Source: Arctopsyche grandis (Eukaryota > Arthropoda > Insecta > Trichoptera > Hydropsychidae). Taken from it: DNA of 64,000 nt. Made by a program: the position numbers and the translations under genes. The stretch covers positions 31,600,191 through 31,664,190 of the forward strand of contig NC_135357.1 of NCBI RefSeq assembly GCF_051622035.1, given 5' to 3'. Shown here piece by piece: positions 50,101-60,027 of this stretch. The stretch's first letter is position 1. The number at the start of each line of letters is the position of its first letter. A model generated the notes under the pieces. It ran no database searches, was not told the DNA's origin, and saw only the letters and a program-made list of their open reading frames with translations.

Positions 50101-50767
50101 GCTATAATGTTTGTAATTAATTGTCTAGGAAGGCGCATTGGGGTCTACCTGTAAGACCTTCTTGGTATATATCTATGTAAAATAAAATAAAATAAATGAG
50201 TTTTTCATTAATAACCTTTCAGTATAAACAGCACTCCTTTAATAATTTTAAATTTTAACATATACATTGGACTAAGATACTCCACAAATGTACGTCGAAT
50301 GATCAACAAAACGAAAGGCAATCAATCAAATGCACATAAGAATTGGGTCACATATGCGGAACTATTTGTTTGAATAGTCACTACTTTTACAAGTAGGTGC
50401 AAAATTTCGGACTAACAAGCCTTTCGACGTGGAAATCTATACATATATTTTGGTAGTGTTTTTTTGTTGGAAACCTGACTCGAACATATAATGAACGATT
50501 TGTCAAATGTGGTCGTCGCCATTGTAATCGAACGAATGACTTGTTTCCGAAGCTGATACCTTCTGTGACTTCGACACGTCCAATGTGCGGTATAGCGATA
50601 GTGAGCATGTGTTGTCAAATGAGTGTTACGTAAGTGTAATAATAGTGTAGAAGAGATGAGAACCGATTGGACATAAAGGACTCGGCATTCCTCAAGGCAC
50701 TCTTGTAGAGTTGGCAGACCCTGCGCTGGTGGGAGACCAGACCCAACACTGGCAGCTTCACCGACAT
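47135..50767 (-). CDS. NDUFB9: NADH dehydrogenase 1 beta subcomplex subunit 9 (complex I LYR protein)
   Basis: Three minus-strand exons: 50767-50664 (ATG start), 48530-48388 and 47328-47135 (stop TAA), with GT-AG splice sites and agreeing phases, giving 146 residues. Exon 1 carries SHQRRVCQLYKSALRN, the LYR-family helix (LYK here, as also in mammals). Exon 2 has LLRARFDANKNEHDMIKA and the EEELFQRQHG segment. Exon 3 has PHSPGG, PPDWVLDHWHP and EKAQYPEYFARREQRKKEF. All match NDUFB9 (B22) in order. The protein is an accessory subunit of the mitochondrial complex I membrane arm and binds acyl carrier protein through the LYR motif. It is shorter than the human 179 residues, mainly at the C-terminus. 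Intron 1 is filled by SINEs and intron 2 by a fold-back element. Confidence 0.94.
47393..48374. mobile_element. Large fold-back element filling NDUFB9 intron 2
   Basis: Left arm blocks GGTGCTACTTTAGTATGCGG and GGTTAGG-like AACCTAACCTATCCTGACCC are complemented on the right by GGGTCAGGATAG and CCGCATACTAAAGTAGCACC. The centre, CCTGACCC TTAA GGGTCAGG, is split by piggyBac-type sequence. A second inner hairpin pairs GAGTGTTGGCTGCTAAG with CTTAGCAGCCAACACT. The right end lies 13 bp from the exon 2 donor. The flanks show only an imperfect TTGTGT direct repeat. Confidence 0.7.
47633..48101. mobile_element. piggyBac-type MITE nested in the fold-back element
   Basis: Ends CCGTTTGCCCGCGGC and GCCGCGGGCAAAGGG are inverted repeats flanked by TTAA at 47629-47632 and 48102-48105. 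The interior is non-coding. Confidence 0.7.
48664..50203. mobile_element. Cluster of four SINEs in NDUFB9 intron 1
   Basis: 48664-48945 is antisense with tail type A. 48951-49525 is sense, with a head at TTTGGCTTAATGGTAGCG, a B box GGTTCGATCC and tail type B whose arms TACACTCGTCA and TGACGAGTGTA pair perfectly. 49526-49682 is an antisense head and body. 49746-50203 is a sense full-length copy with tail type A. Pol III A- and B-box-like blocks are recognisable in the sense copies. All lie in the first intron, opposite or parallel to the gene. Confidence 0.75.
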
Positions 50768-50926
50768 CTTGACAGCTCTCGAGCCGACCGACCAGCTAGA
50801 GCTACTGTCAAATGTCAATCGAGCAACACTGCCGCCAACCTCATCATTAGTTACGTCTCAACTACACTAGTCTATTTTTATGGCCAAATGTACGGTTCAT
50901 AATTAGAGACAGATGCTGAAAATTCC

Positions 50927-51000
50927 TTTTTATTCAACAAATCAATGTACAGATCGCTCCAATGTGACGAGTATACTATACAGATCAAGAAACACACCAA
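50927..51000 (-). mobile_element. SINE tail type B fragment
   Basis: GTACAGATCGCTCC ... GTGACGAGTATAC is an antisense type B tail. The body is missing; a fold-back element starts 55 bp further on. Confidence 0.55.
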
Positions 51001-51103
51001 ATGATATATTAATACCTAATTATTACATATTTCTAAATTATACATGACATTTACCGGTCTCTCTAACGGGACCGAAAGTGAAACGCCCGGAAACGCAAAG
51101 ATC

Positions 51104-52890
51104 TGTGGGAATCTCGTCACATCCATCAAAACATTTACTGCGACGCAGAATACATTCCCAAAACCAGTCGAAGCACACCTGCAGTCATTAAACTAAACTC
51201 AAGCGGAACGGTGCCGAAACCTTCTAGTAAGTTCTACCCCTACAAGTCGAGTGGAACAAAACTGGTCGAAGCACACCTGCAGCCATTAAACTGTAGGAAT
51301 CTCGTCATCGTCATCGTCATCAAAACATTCGAGAATATTCCGCAACAACAAACTACATTCCCGAAAACCAGACGTCGCACACCTGTAGCCATTATATTAA
51401 ACTCAAGCGGAACGCCCCTACCAGTCGAGTGGAACCAAAACGGTCGAAACACGCCGCCACCATTAAAATACATCGAGCGGAACGGCGCCAATCGTTCCAG
51501 AAAATTCTACCCCTCGACAAAAGAACATTCCTCGCTTACGCATCAACAAACCACCACCATGGGTCAGGCGATTCCAGAAACACTATAAAAGGAGGTACAA
51601 CCCAAACAACGCGAGTCGACCCACAGCAGCAAGCGCCGACACACAGCAACAGAGAGTCGACATCCAGCTCCTGACCAGCCACCACTTCACTACGCGGACT
51701 TGGAAGATCAACCAGCCGAATGAGCCAGCAACACACTGCCGTATCCCGAGACCTTCCGAACATAGCCGAATGCCGAGCCAGCGACACTCTACCGTATCCA
51801 GAGACTAGCCGAACATAGCCGAATGCCGAGCCAGCGACACTCTACCACATCCAGAGACCTCTGAACGACATACTTTTACCAACAATTAATCATACTTGTG
51901 TATACGTGTTACTACCAAATAAATACCATATTCAACATACAGCTGTATTAATACCGAACACAGACGAACCTGTCTACAATACATGGCGGACTGGTGGTGA
52001 AGAAGACCTTCACAACCAAGACTAAGTCCCCATAAAACTAACATCGAGCGGAACACCCCTACCAGTCGAGTGGAACCAAACCGGTCGAAGCACACCGCAG
52101 CCATTAAACTACATCGAGCGGAACGGTGCCAATCATTCCAGAAAATTCTACCCCATCGACAAAAGCACATTCCTCGCATACGCATCAACAACAGCCAGCA
52201 ACCAGAAACACTATAAAAGGAGGTCCAACCCAAACAACGCCAGTCGACCCACAGCAGCAAGTGTCGACACACAGCAGCAGACCAGTCGACATCCAGCTCC
52301 TGACCTACCACCACTACACTACGCGGACTTGGAAGATCAACCAGCCGAACGAGCCAGCAACACACTGCCGCATCCAGAGACCTTCTGAACATAGCCGAAC
52401 GCCGAGCCAGCAACACACTGCCGCATCCAGAGACCTTCTGAACATAGCCGAACGCCGAGCCAGCAACACACTGCCGCATCCAGAGACCTTCTGAACATAG
52501 CCGAACAACGAGCCAGCAACACACTGCCGCATCCAGAGACCTTCTGAACATAGCCGAATGCCGAGCCAGCAACACACTGCCGCACCCAGAGACCTTCTGA
52601 ACATAGCCGAACGAACGAGCCAGCAACACACTGCCGCATCCAGAGACCTTCTGAACATAGCCGAACAACGAGCCAGCAACACACTGCCGCATCCAGAGAC
52701 CTTCTGAACATAGTCGAACGCCGAGCCAGCAACACACTGCCGCATCCAGAGACCGCTGAACGACATACTTTTGCCCAAATATTCTAATACCTTTGTACAA
52801 TATTGAGGCAAACAATAAAACTTTATTAAAACAAGCACAACAGTGTTTCGTTAGGCTGGGATACGGTCAACACATCCTACCCCGCCTACA
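51104..52890. mobile_element. Two tandem LTR-like units inserted in a fold-back element
   Basis: The insert starts TGTGGGAATCTCG and ends CCCGCCTACA with GATC duplicated on both sides, as expected of an LTR retrotransposon remnant. Two TATA-like promoters, CACTATAAAAGGAGGT, lie at about 51584 and 52209, and AATAAAAC polyadenylation-like signals follow at about 52814, so two LTR units are fused. Sequence is shared with the 40-kb cluster. No gag or pol frame is present. Confidence 0.75.
52350..52765. repeat. 53-bp minisatellite, eight units, inside the LTR
   Basis: Units begin GAGCCAGCAACACACTGCCG and contain CATCCAGAGACCTTCTGAAC and ATAGCCGAAC. Most are 53 bp and one is 54. Two to three diverged units occur in the 40.4-kb LTR and two at 51.72-51.86 kb. 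Because 53 is not a multiple of three and no antisense frame contains a stop, three overlapping antisense open frames of 132-309 codons arise. Confidence 0.9.
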
Positions 52891-53288
52891 GATCGAAAAT
52901 CGAAAGATCCTAAGTCGAAAGATCAAAAAAAAAGGGTGCATGGTAAACGGTACTATGTATATATAATATATATGAGTGGCATGCGGTGAAATTATCTCTC
53001 TTTTTGTCATACAGCCTTGTTTAATGTGCGCGCGCAGAATACGGGAGGAAAAGCCTGTTCCTCTTGTTCCTGTTGTATCCTGCTCGAGCAAATTAAGTGA
53101 GTATGTATGACGGGGGAGAAACCCTTTTTTATCTTTCGATTTTCGATCTTTGCCTTCCGATATTTGCGTTTTCGGGCGTTTCATTTTCGGTCCCGTGAGG
53201 TAGACCCGACATTTACATATGGTCAAACATTGCAAACATCGTATACAATACGATCAATAAACATTTATACTGTATACAAAAATACGAA

Positions 53289-54113
53289 TTTTTTAGCCAG
53301 CAGTATGGCTTAATGGTAGCGTGTATGTTTAGCACTAAGTGATCAGTGGGTTCGATCCGCCATACTGCCGGTTAGATTTGGGGGTATTTGTGACTCCAAA
53401 TCGATCGTTTCTTATCAGAGTTTGCCAATTTTATCTCATCATTGTTGAAACGGTTCCTCAAAATTAACAAAAAATCATCTTTCCTGTTGTCACAAATCTT
53501 CTGTATTTATTGTGTGTATAATTTGTAAAAATTATGTACAAAATCTAAATCCATAGATGTGTCAATGGATTAATAATGTAATTAATTAATTAATTAATTG
53601 TTATTTCGTGTTCTTCAGCTTCTGTAAATACAGTGATTTATGTAATAATAAAATGCTGCATTGTTTGTAATTAATTGTCCGGGAAGGCGCATTGGGGTTT
53701 TCCTGTCAAGCCTTCCTGGTATATATCTATGTAAAAATAAAATACGATAATCATCCGCAGAGACATCAATGGAGAGAAACCCGGCAAACCTTGATATATA
53801 GCAGAATAACTCAAAACTTGCGAGCGAAATAGGCGAGGGAAAGCCAATTTGGCAGGATCCGTTTCAATGAAAATCAGATAAATCGGCAAACTCTGATAGG
53901 AAACAACCGACCTGGTCACAAAACAAGACCTGGCCAGCAGCAGCCAGTGGGACACGAACCCGTAACCACACTGTTCATAGCTAGATATGCTAACCACTTA
54001 CGTCTCGTAATTCAGCGACTTGTATAATAAAAATGTTTGTAATTGGCCAGGAAGGCGCATTGGGGTTACTTGTAAGGCCTTCCTGGTATATATGTAAAAA
54101 ATAAATAAATAAA
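53289..54113. mobile_element. Three adjoining SINE copies
   Basis: 53289-53742 is a full-length sense SINE: head AGCCAGCAGTATGGCTTAA, B box GGGTTCGATCC, body, and tail CCGGGAAGG / CGCATTGGGG / CCTTCCTGG, then an A-rich end. 53743-54000 is an antisense head and body. 54001-54113 is a sense tail type A with TAAATAAATAAA. This is the best reference copy in the window. Confidence 0.8.
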
Positions 54114-54639
54114 AAATATACACCAGGTCTTTAAAGCAATCTCACAGAAAAAATCAGTGCCTGTCGAAAATCAGGTAAAAGGAAATATGAATAATATTAA
54201 AAAGTTATTAATTTAAATTCAAAAGTACTTATTTGCAAAAAAATAATGCTGCAATGACATGATAGGTTAATTCTATGTACAATGAAAATGCGTCATTGTG
54301 GTTAAATACATATATACATATGTATATGTAGAGACATAAAAAATGTATTCAAAAGAGCATATAAAACATACAAGAGTAAACGTCATAAGCAAAAAAAACT
54401 TAACTTTTAAAATTAGATAATTAATTATAAATATTTCAAAGTAATAAAAAATCATAATCAATACAAAAAAAACATCTGACTATTGATTCCAATATTTTTG
54501 GCACAGAAATACTTGATTTTGAATTAAAGACTGCGAAAACAAAAATCTATAAAAATTGCACATTTTTTGTTGCTGTGTTATTGACAATAATTGCACAATT
54601 ACAAATTATTATTAAAATGTCACAAATTCAAATCTCAAA
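54114..54639. other. No feature seen
   Basis: AT-rich intergenic sequence between the SINE cluster and the LINE remnant. Confidence 0.4.
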
Positions 54640-55150
54640 AGGGGACAACGACCTTGAATCTGAAATAACATTGCAATTTGTCAAGCTGAACAGTAGGCGA
54701 TTATTAATAGACCATTCACCTAGAAATCCTCACATAGACTCATTCACATAGAAGTCATCCTGCAAGCCCTCGAAGTCGGAATGATCACTAATTATTCTAA
54801 AAATCTTCAAGTCGTCAGCAAAAATGAGAAATTCAGAGTGATTGATCGACATACCAATTTTATTAACAAACAAAATAAGCAATGATGGACCTAGGTTGAA
54901 CCCTGTGGTACACCAGATGAAGCGTGATATTCATCCGATAGATAAATACAAGAAACATACTGCTTTCTGTTCGTTAAGTAATCACTAAAAAGCCTTGTAA
55001 AAAACGGACTAAATTATCAGCTGTTTCACTAGAACTATCCCACTGGCGAACCTTAAAGTATGGGTTCTGTTTTTTGCTATAATAATATTAGATAGATCAA
55101 AGAGCGACAAATGAAAAGATCGAAGAATGTCGATATAGTGACAAGCCCTG
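54640..55150 (-). pseudogene. Non-LTR retrotransposon reverse transcriptase remnant
   Basis: On the minus strand the sequence encodes FSDYLTNRKQYVS, then SSGVPQGS (the RT motif before the active site), and, after a one-base frameshift near 54892, LGPSLLILFVNKIG and FLIFADDLKIF with the catalytic A-D-D. This order is diagnostic of a jockey/CR1-type LINE. The reading frame is broken upstream as well, so it is a dead fragment. Confidence 0.85.
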
Positions 55151-55329
55151 CTAAAATGGGTTCATTTTAAAAATCGAAATCTGAATTTTCCTTATGTCTC
55201 CCTTGATCTAATCCCCCCATTGAACGAATATTTCCGTTAGTGAATTAACTATATGTGGACCGATAGAAAACCCAATTAAAAATAGACATGCATTTATACC
55301 AAATGCAACTTTGAAATAAGCTGTATTTT

Positions 55330-55520
55330 TTGAATTTTCTAAAGCACGAATCTTTTCAAGCACGAAAGTTCATTCTTGTGAAAAATACCAAAAGTAATTT
55401 CAAGAATGTTTATACATGTTTTTCATTCCAAATTGACCCTTTTTCACTTCAAATTGATCCTTTTTCATTTCAAATTGACCCTTTTTCATTTCAAATGAAA
55501 CCTTTTCCATTTCAAATAGT
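55330..55520. repeat. Short tandem repeat of about 27 bp
   Basis: Units of the type TTTCAAATTGACCCTTTTTCA repeat about four times near 55430-55510. They are not part of a supported gene. Confidence 0.6.
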
Positions 55521-55708
55521 AAACATAAATGTAAATTTGGAATTAAAAACCTATATGATTGTTTAAAACTCAAAATTTTTTATGCTAACATTTTAAAATA
55601 CATAAATGTTTGTAACTTAAAAAGCATTTTAAGTTACAAAAAGATTATTTTTATATCTTTTATTTTCTCCAAAAAAATATGTTCACCGTATTTACATATG
55701 TATATGAC

Positions 55709-56025
55709 GGTTACCTGACAGCTCGTTCACAGATTTTCCGTAAACCGAGGATGCGCTCCAGGCATTACTTATACGGCCATCTCTTTCTCACCCCGTCTGT
55801 TCACCAAGATCTCGTTTACTATGCCATTACGAATGCAGCCTACTCTTTCACAGACCGTCTGTTATCGGTGAACAGACGGTCTGTGAAAGAGATGGCTGCA
55901 TACGTAATGGCATAGTAAACGAGATCTTGGTGAACAAACGGGGTGGGAGAGAGATGGCCGTATACATAATGCCTGGAGCGCATCCTCGGTTTACGGAAAA
56001 TCTGTGAACGAGTTGTCGTGTCACC
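55709..56025. mobile_element. Nearly perfect fold-back MITE with 9-bp duplication
   Basis: A 317-bp palindrome with arms of about 158 bp meets at 55867 (GACCGTCTGTT / AACAGACGGTC). It is flanked by GTATATGAC at 55700-55708 and 56026-56034. Ends are GGTTACCTGACAGC and, inverted, GGTGACACGACAAC. It lies just downstream of the zinc-finger pseudogene. Confidence 0.88.
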
Positions 56026-56862
56026 GTATATGACATCTGAATCAAACCACTTGGGAAAAAATCTTGAATTTTCAGATGAAAGTTTTTTGAGAAACAAACG
56101 ATTTAACACATTATACGTGAAAAAGTAAGATTTTCAATTCAATGGTTTAAAACAAATATCATGTTTGAACGATTTTTCTATTGTGACATCTCAAATGTTT
56201 CACAAGGTAACATTTTTCAGCAAACGATTTAAAACAAAGGTCACATTTGTGCGGCTTTACTCCAGTGTGGGTTCTGGAGTGTGCGGCAAAATTATATTTT
56301 CGAGCAAAGGATTTGGAGCAAGTAGTTCACTTGTACGGCCTTTCCCCAGTATGACACCTTTCATGTATCGTAAGTTTAGATTTATTATATGAGCAAATAA
56401 TTTGAAACAAATGTCACATTTGTGTGGTTTTATCCCAGTGTGACATCTCAAATGTCTCAAAAGGATGCAATTTGCAGGAAATGGTTTAAAATAAATATTA
56501 CACTTGTACGGCTTTTCTCCCGAATGAGATCTTTCATGTATCATAAGGTGAAATTTACGATCGAATGACTTGAAACAAACATTAAAATTATATATTTTTC
56601 TTCATGTGTGTGCCGAGACTACTCTTTTGAGTGTACGATTTTAAACAAATGTCACAATTGTATAGCTTTTCCCCAGTTTGAGATTTAATATGTGTACTGA
56701 GATTATTCTTTTGAGAAAAAAAATTTAAACAAATTTTACATTTGTATAATTTGTCACCGGTGTGAGATCTCATATGTCTCACAATGGAAGATTTCGCAAT
56801 AAATGATTTGAAACAAATATCTCACGTATAAGGCTTTTTCCCATTGTGTAATCTCGCATGTA

Positions 56863-57573
56863 CAGTGGCGTAGCTACCGCGCCCGCAGACCCCGCAATGC
56901 GGGGGGGCGCCACGAAGCGCGCCTTTTTCACTGATTTTTTAATTTGTTACGTTTTTTTTAAATAACTTTTTAAAAACTTCTCTTATTTTTCAACCTTGTT
57001 GTACTATATGTATGTACATAGATTATTATACATATTTTGAATTGTAATTGATATATGCCAATAGGGCTCGAAGACTGCCGTCTTTTTCCATCTTTTGAAC
57101 GTCAGTGCCACTGTTCCTATTTGCTGAGAATTCTCTTATTCTTAGATATATTTTTTCAATGTGTAAACAATAAAACAAAATTAAATGATTAAAACCAATA
57201 AAATTCATAAATTTTTCGCTGTCACCATTAACCGCTTAGACGCCCAGCCGACGCGCTGAGCGTATAATAGATACGGCTGTTTGCGCCTTAAGGCGCTTTG
57301 GGCAGCTAAGCGGTTAACAGGTGGGAAGTTTTTAAGGAAAATTCACCATCAGTTACTTTAAACAGATTGTGCACTGCTTGTTGGTCGTCCAGATTAAACT
57401 ATTAATGCACTTCGATATATACATAGGTACATATACCAATACGTAAAAAAGGTATAAATTATTAATTTGGAAAGTTATTTTGCTGTAAGTAAATAATATG
57501 AATATATGGGGGGAGGGAGGGGCGAATTAAAATATTTTGCGGGGGGGCACCAGTAATTCACACTACGCCAATG
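56863..57573. mobile_element. hAT-type non-autonomous element in the zinc-finger pseudogene
   Basis: Ends CAGTGGCGTAGC and, inverted, CATTGGCGTAGT are flanked by the exact 8-bp duplication CGCATGTA (56855-56862 and 57574-57581). Removing the element rejoins a zinc finger in frame. The element has G-rich ends (GCGGGGGGGCGCC near the left, GCGGGGGGGCACC near the right) and no transposase. Confidence 0.9.
57232..57313. mobile_element. Short piggyBac-type MITE nested in the hAT element
   Basis: Ends CCGCTTAGACGCCCAG and CTTTGGGCAGCTAAGCGG are near-perfect inverted repeats flanked by TTAA at 57228-57231 and 57314-57317. At 82 bp it is little more than its ends. Confidence 0.7.
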
Positions 57574-57972
57574 CGCATGTACCTTTAGATGTAATTTGCG
57601 ATCGAATACTTTTAAGCAAATACTACATTTGTGAGATCTCACGAGTGTGTTAAATCAGAGTGTGTTAAAGTTTTCTATAATTGAGCTTCTTTTGATGAAA
57701 TTTCAATATTAATTTCATCTACCGGTCGAATTTCTGCACTAAAAGTGGCTTTCCTTACAAGTATCTGTAAAATAAAACGAACATTGTGTATATTTAGTTA
57801 CATATGGTATTATTACTAATATAATGTAGTCAATTGACCAATGAATTTTTCTTAGAATCAACCTGTTGTAAAGCATTAATTTCCCAATGATTCGTCTCGT
57901 CATTGACACGGGAATTAAACACTTCTGATGGAGAATTAGCACTCGGCTCATTTTTCCATATTAAATCTTCCA

Positions 57973-58040
57973 AGAACCTTTTTTACAAAGGATTTACAAC
58001 AATTGAACAATAGACGGCACGCTTCCGGTCCTACCTCTAA
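57973..58040. mobile_element. Fragment of the 1.6-kb fold-back family
   Basis: ACCTTTTTTACAAAGGATTT followed by ACAACAATTGAACAATAG matches one arm of the units at 1627-1890. It appears to truncate the pseudogene exon. Confidence 0.5.
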
Positions 58041-58704
58041 TGATGTATATGTATATCATTATTTAATGCAAGGTCACGCAAATCGTATTGAAAATTCGGA
58101 AGTGCGAGGTATCGAACTTGCAAATTTTACCAAGCTGCGTCATTTCGATTCACTTTCTCCGACCTTCTTAGCGACTCTTCTTACATCACGACCACATCAA
58201 GTAGGCGAAATTCACTTATAACATCGCTCACGTAACAGTCCTAGTCGGCGAAAAAAAACACGCATGTCCAACATCCCACAACATATCCGCAAAAACCCGT
58301 TTGATCACAATTTTTGAGTAAATCAATATACCACATCGCCTCTTAGTAATCTCCATATTCACAACGGACAAAATCTCTTGATTACTAATTCATTGTTATT
58401 ATTATATATTCGATTATGCAATGAGATTGTTCAGAATGGTTTTTATTTTACTACTTAGCATATTTATTTGGTTCGGTGATTATTCGGTGATTATCACAAA
58501 GCGCTCTCCCAAAACTTACTAAAATCTCTATAACGGAACATCTGGCAGTTGAAAAGTCCATTATACTAACGAGAACTCGAGTGCCAAATATTCCGTATTC
58601 GCGATTTTCATGAAAAAAATTGTCTTTTAGGCGATCGCAATGTGACTAATAATCCAATTATCATTTATTTATAATTTATAATATTTTTTCATGATGGATA
58701 TTAG

Positions 58705-59092
58705 CGGTCTCCATCACGGGCCCGAATGTGAAACGCCCGGAATCGCAAATATCGGAAGGCAAAGATCGAAAATCGAAAGATCTTAAGTCGAAAGATCAAA
58801 AAAAGGGTGCATGGTAAACGGTACATACTGGCTTAATTTGCGCGAGCAGGATACAACAGGAACAAGAGGAACAGGCTTTTCCTCCCGTATTAATGTGCGC
58901 GCGCAGAATACGGGAGGAAAAGCCTGTTCCTCTTGTTCCTGTTGTATCCTGCTCACGCAAATTAAGTGAGTATGTACCGTTTACCGTGCACCCTTTTTTT
59001 ATCTTTCGACTTAAGATCTTTCGATTTTCGATCTTTGCCTTCCGATATTTGCGTTTTCGGGCGTTTCACATTCGGGCCCGTGAGGTAGACCC
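58705..59092. mobile_element. Fold-back element with 9-bp duplication, complete copy
   Basis: Ends CGGTCTCCATCACGGGCCC and, inverted, GGGTCTACCTCACGGGCCC are flanked by GGATATTAG at 58696-58704 and 59093-59101. Arms extend about 190 bp (AAGATCGAAAATCGAAAGAT, GAGGAACAGGCTTTTCCTCC and complements). It is the same family as 51055-53207. Confidence 0.88.
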
Positions 59093-59414
59093 GGATATTA
59101 GATGTATCCTCAAAATAAACAAGCACAGACACTCATAAATTTTCTAAAAACCATTCAATCGTAAATTTTTTGTAATTATATTTAAATCCCTTTGACTTTC
59201 ATTTTCTTCTAATGTTTTGCCCGTTTTGGAATGAAATTGATACATGATTTGAAGATTAGTAAAAACTTATTATTATTGTACTGTATTCCCAAGAAAATGT
59301 GACGTCACTTCGAAGAGTTACAATGAGTTAGATAAGATGGAATATGAAAATTGGATCAAAACTGCTTTGATACCTTAATTTAGTAAAATTGGAGACATAT
59401 GTATAGCTGGATCA

Positions 59415-59990
59415 ATATGTCTGGCTCTATTATATGGTCACTCTATCAAGATATTTTCTCCCTGATGTTGGAACGAGCCCAAAGAGTATTCCTCAGATTT
59501 TTATATCTGACGACTTTTTTTTTTTTGAGAAATATTTTATAAAATTCTATAAACATCTATCCTAGAGAAGCTAAAATTTTTAGCCCCTGAAAATCATAGT
59601 TTTGCGAAAACGTGAGATCTTGCTACCCATAAGGGCTCGAACAAACATCCCCTCTCGAGAGCTGTTAACTTACTGGCACATTCTTTGGGTCTTTTCCATC
59701 CCAGTTATGTTGAGGTGGTAGATCACATTTTACTTAGCACGATATTATTATTATTTCTATTGCATACTTTATATATTTTTTATTCTCTTGTTTATAAATA
59801 GGTTTTTGAGCTCTTTTTCCTATTATGCTGTACATTAACATTAGAATAATATAATACTTCAATTACTAACAAAAATATAATAAAATTGTATAATAGAAAA
59901 TGATCAGTAGATTAGTGGCTATTCAAATATGTATATATAAGATGTATTGTGTCATTATTAAGTAATAATAAAAAGCATTTAAAAATCAAA
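59415..59990 (+). pseudogene. LINE ORF2 C-terminal remnant and 3' UTR
   Basis: Encodes SIIWSLYQDIFSLMLERAQR and VFLRFLY, the segment just after the reverse transcriptase core in jockey/CR1-type elements, followed by a degraded stretch ending near LLTYWHILWVF. The 3' untranslated part (GGTTTTTGAGCTCTTTTTCC ... TAAGTAATAATAAAAAGC) is the master for the reverse fragments at 1-170, 1277-1460 and 18025-18175. Confidence 0.75.
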
Positions 59991-60027
59991 ACTCTCTTGT
60001 TTATGCTAATCGTAGTTGTATTCTAAC

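Larger units (their letters stand above)
51055..53207. mobile_element. Fold-back element with 9-bp duplication, split by an LTR insertion
   Basis: Ends CGGTCTCTCTAACGGGACC and GGTCCCGTGAGGTAGACCC (inverted) are flanked by GACATTTAC at 51046-51054 and 53208-53216. Arms include GTGAAACGCCCGGAAACGCA and its partner TGCGTTTTCGGGCGTTTCA. A related complete copy is at 58705-59092. The 1.79-kb insert 51104-52890 interrupts the left arm at GATC. Without the insert the element is about 362 bp. Confidence 0.85.
56040..57972 (-). pseudogene. Decayed C2H2 zinc-finger protein gene
   Basis: Minus strand. An upstream exon ending at 57863 encodes an acidic linker (EDLIWKNEPSANSPSEVF) with a GT donor; the next exon starts at 57764 after an AG acceptor and continues in phase. 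About nine to ten C2H2 fingers follow with classic linkers (HTGDKLYKC, SQTGEKLYNC, HSGEKPYKCN, HTGVKPHKCD). The gene is dead: stop codons replace finger cysteines at least twice (near 56818 and 56309), frameshifts occur near 56350 and 56590, and a stop ends the linker exon before the first finger. A 711-bp hAT element splits one finger, and a MITE fragment abuts the upstream exon. Confidence 0.85.

Noticed and set aside
51886-52838. Antisense frames of 309, 174 and 132 codons with repeated Cys-Trp-Leu motifs
   Set aside because: They are frame shadows of the 53-bp minisatellite in an LTR; the same sequence appears in all three frames, so they are not counted as genes.
53290-53375. tRNA gene at the A- and B-box sequence
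   Set aside because: The cloverleaf is not complete and the sequence continues into a SINE body and tail; identical heads occur elsewhere in SINEs.
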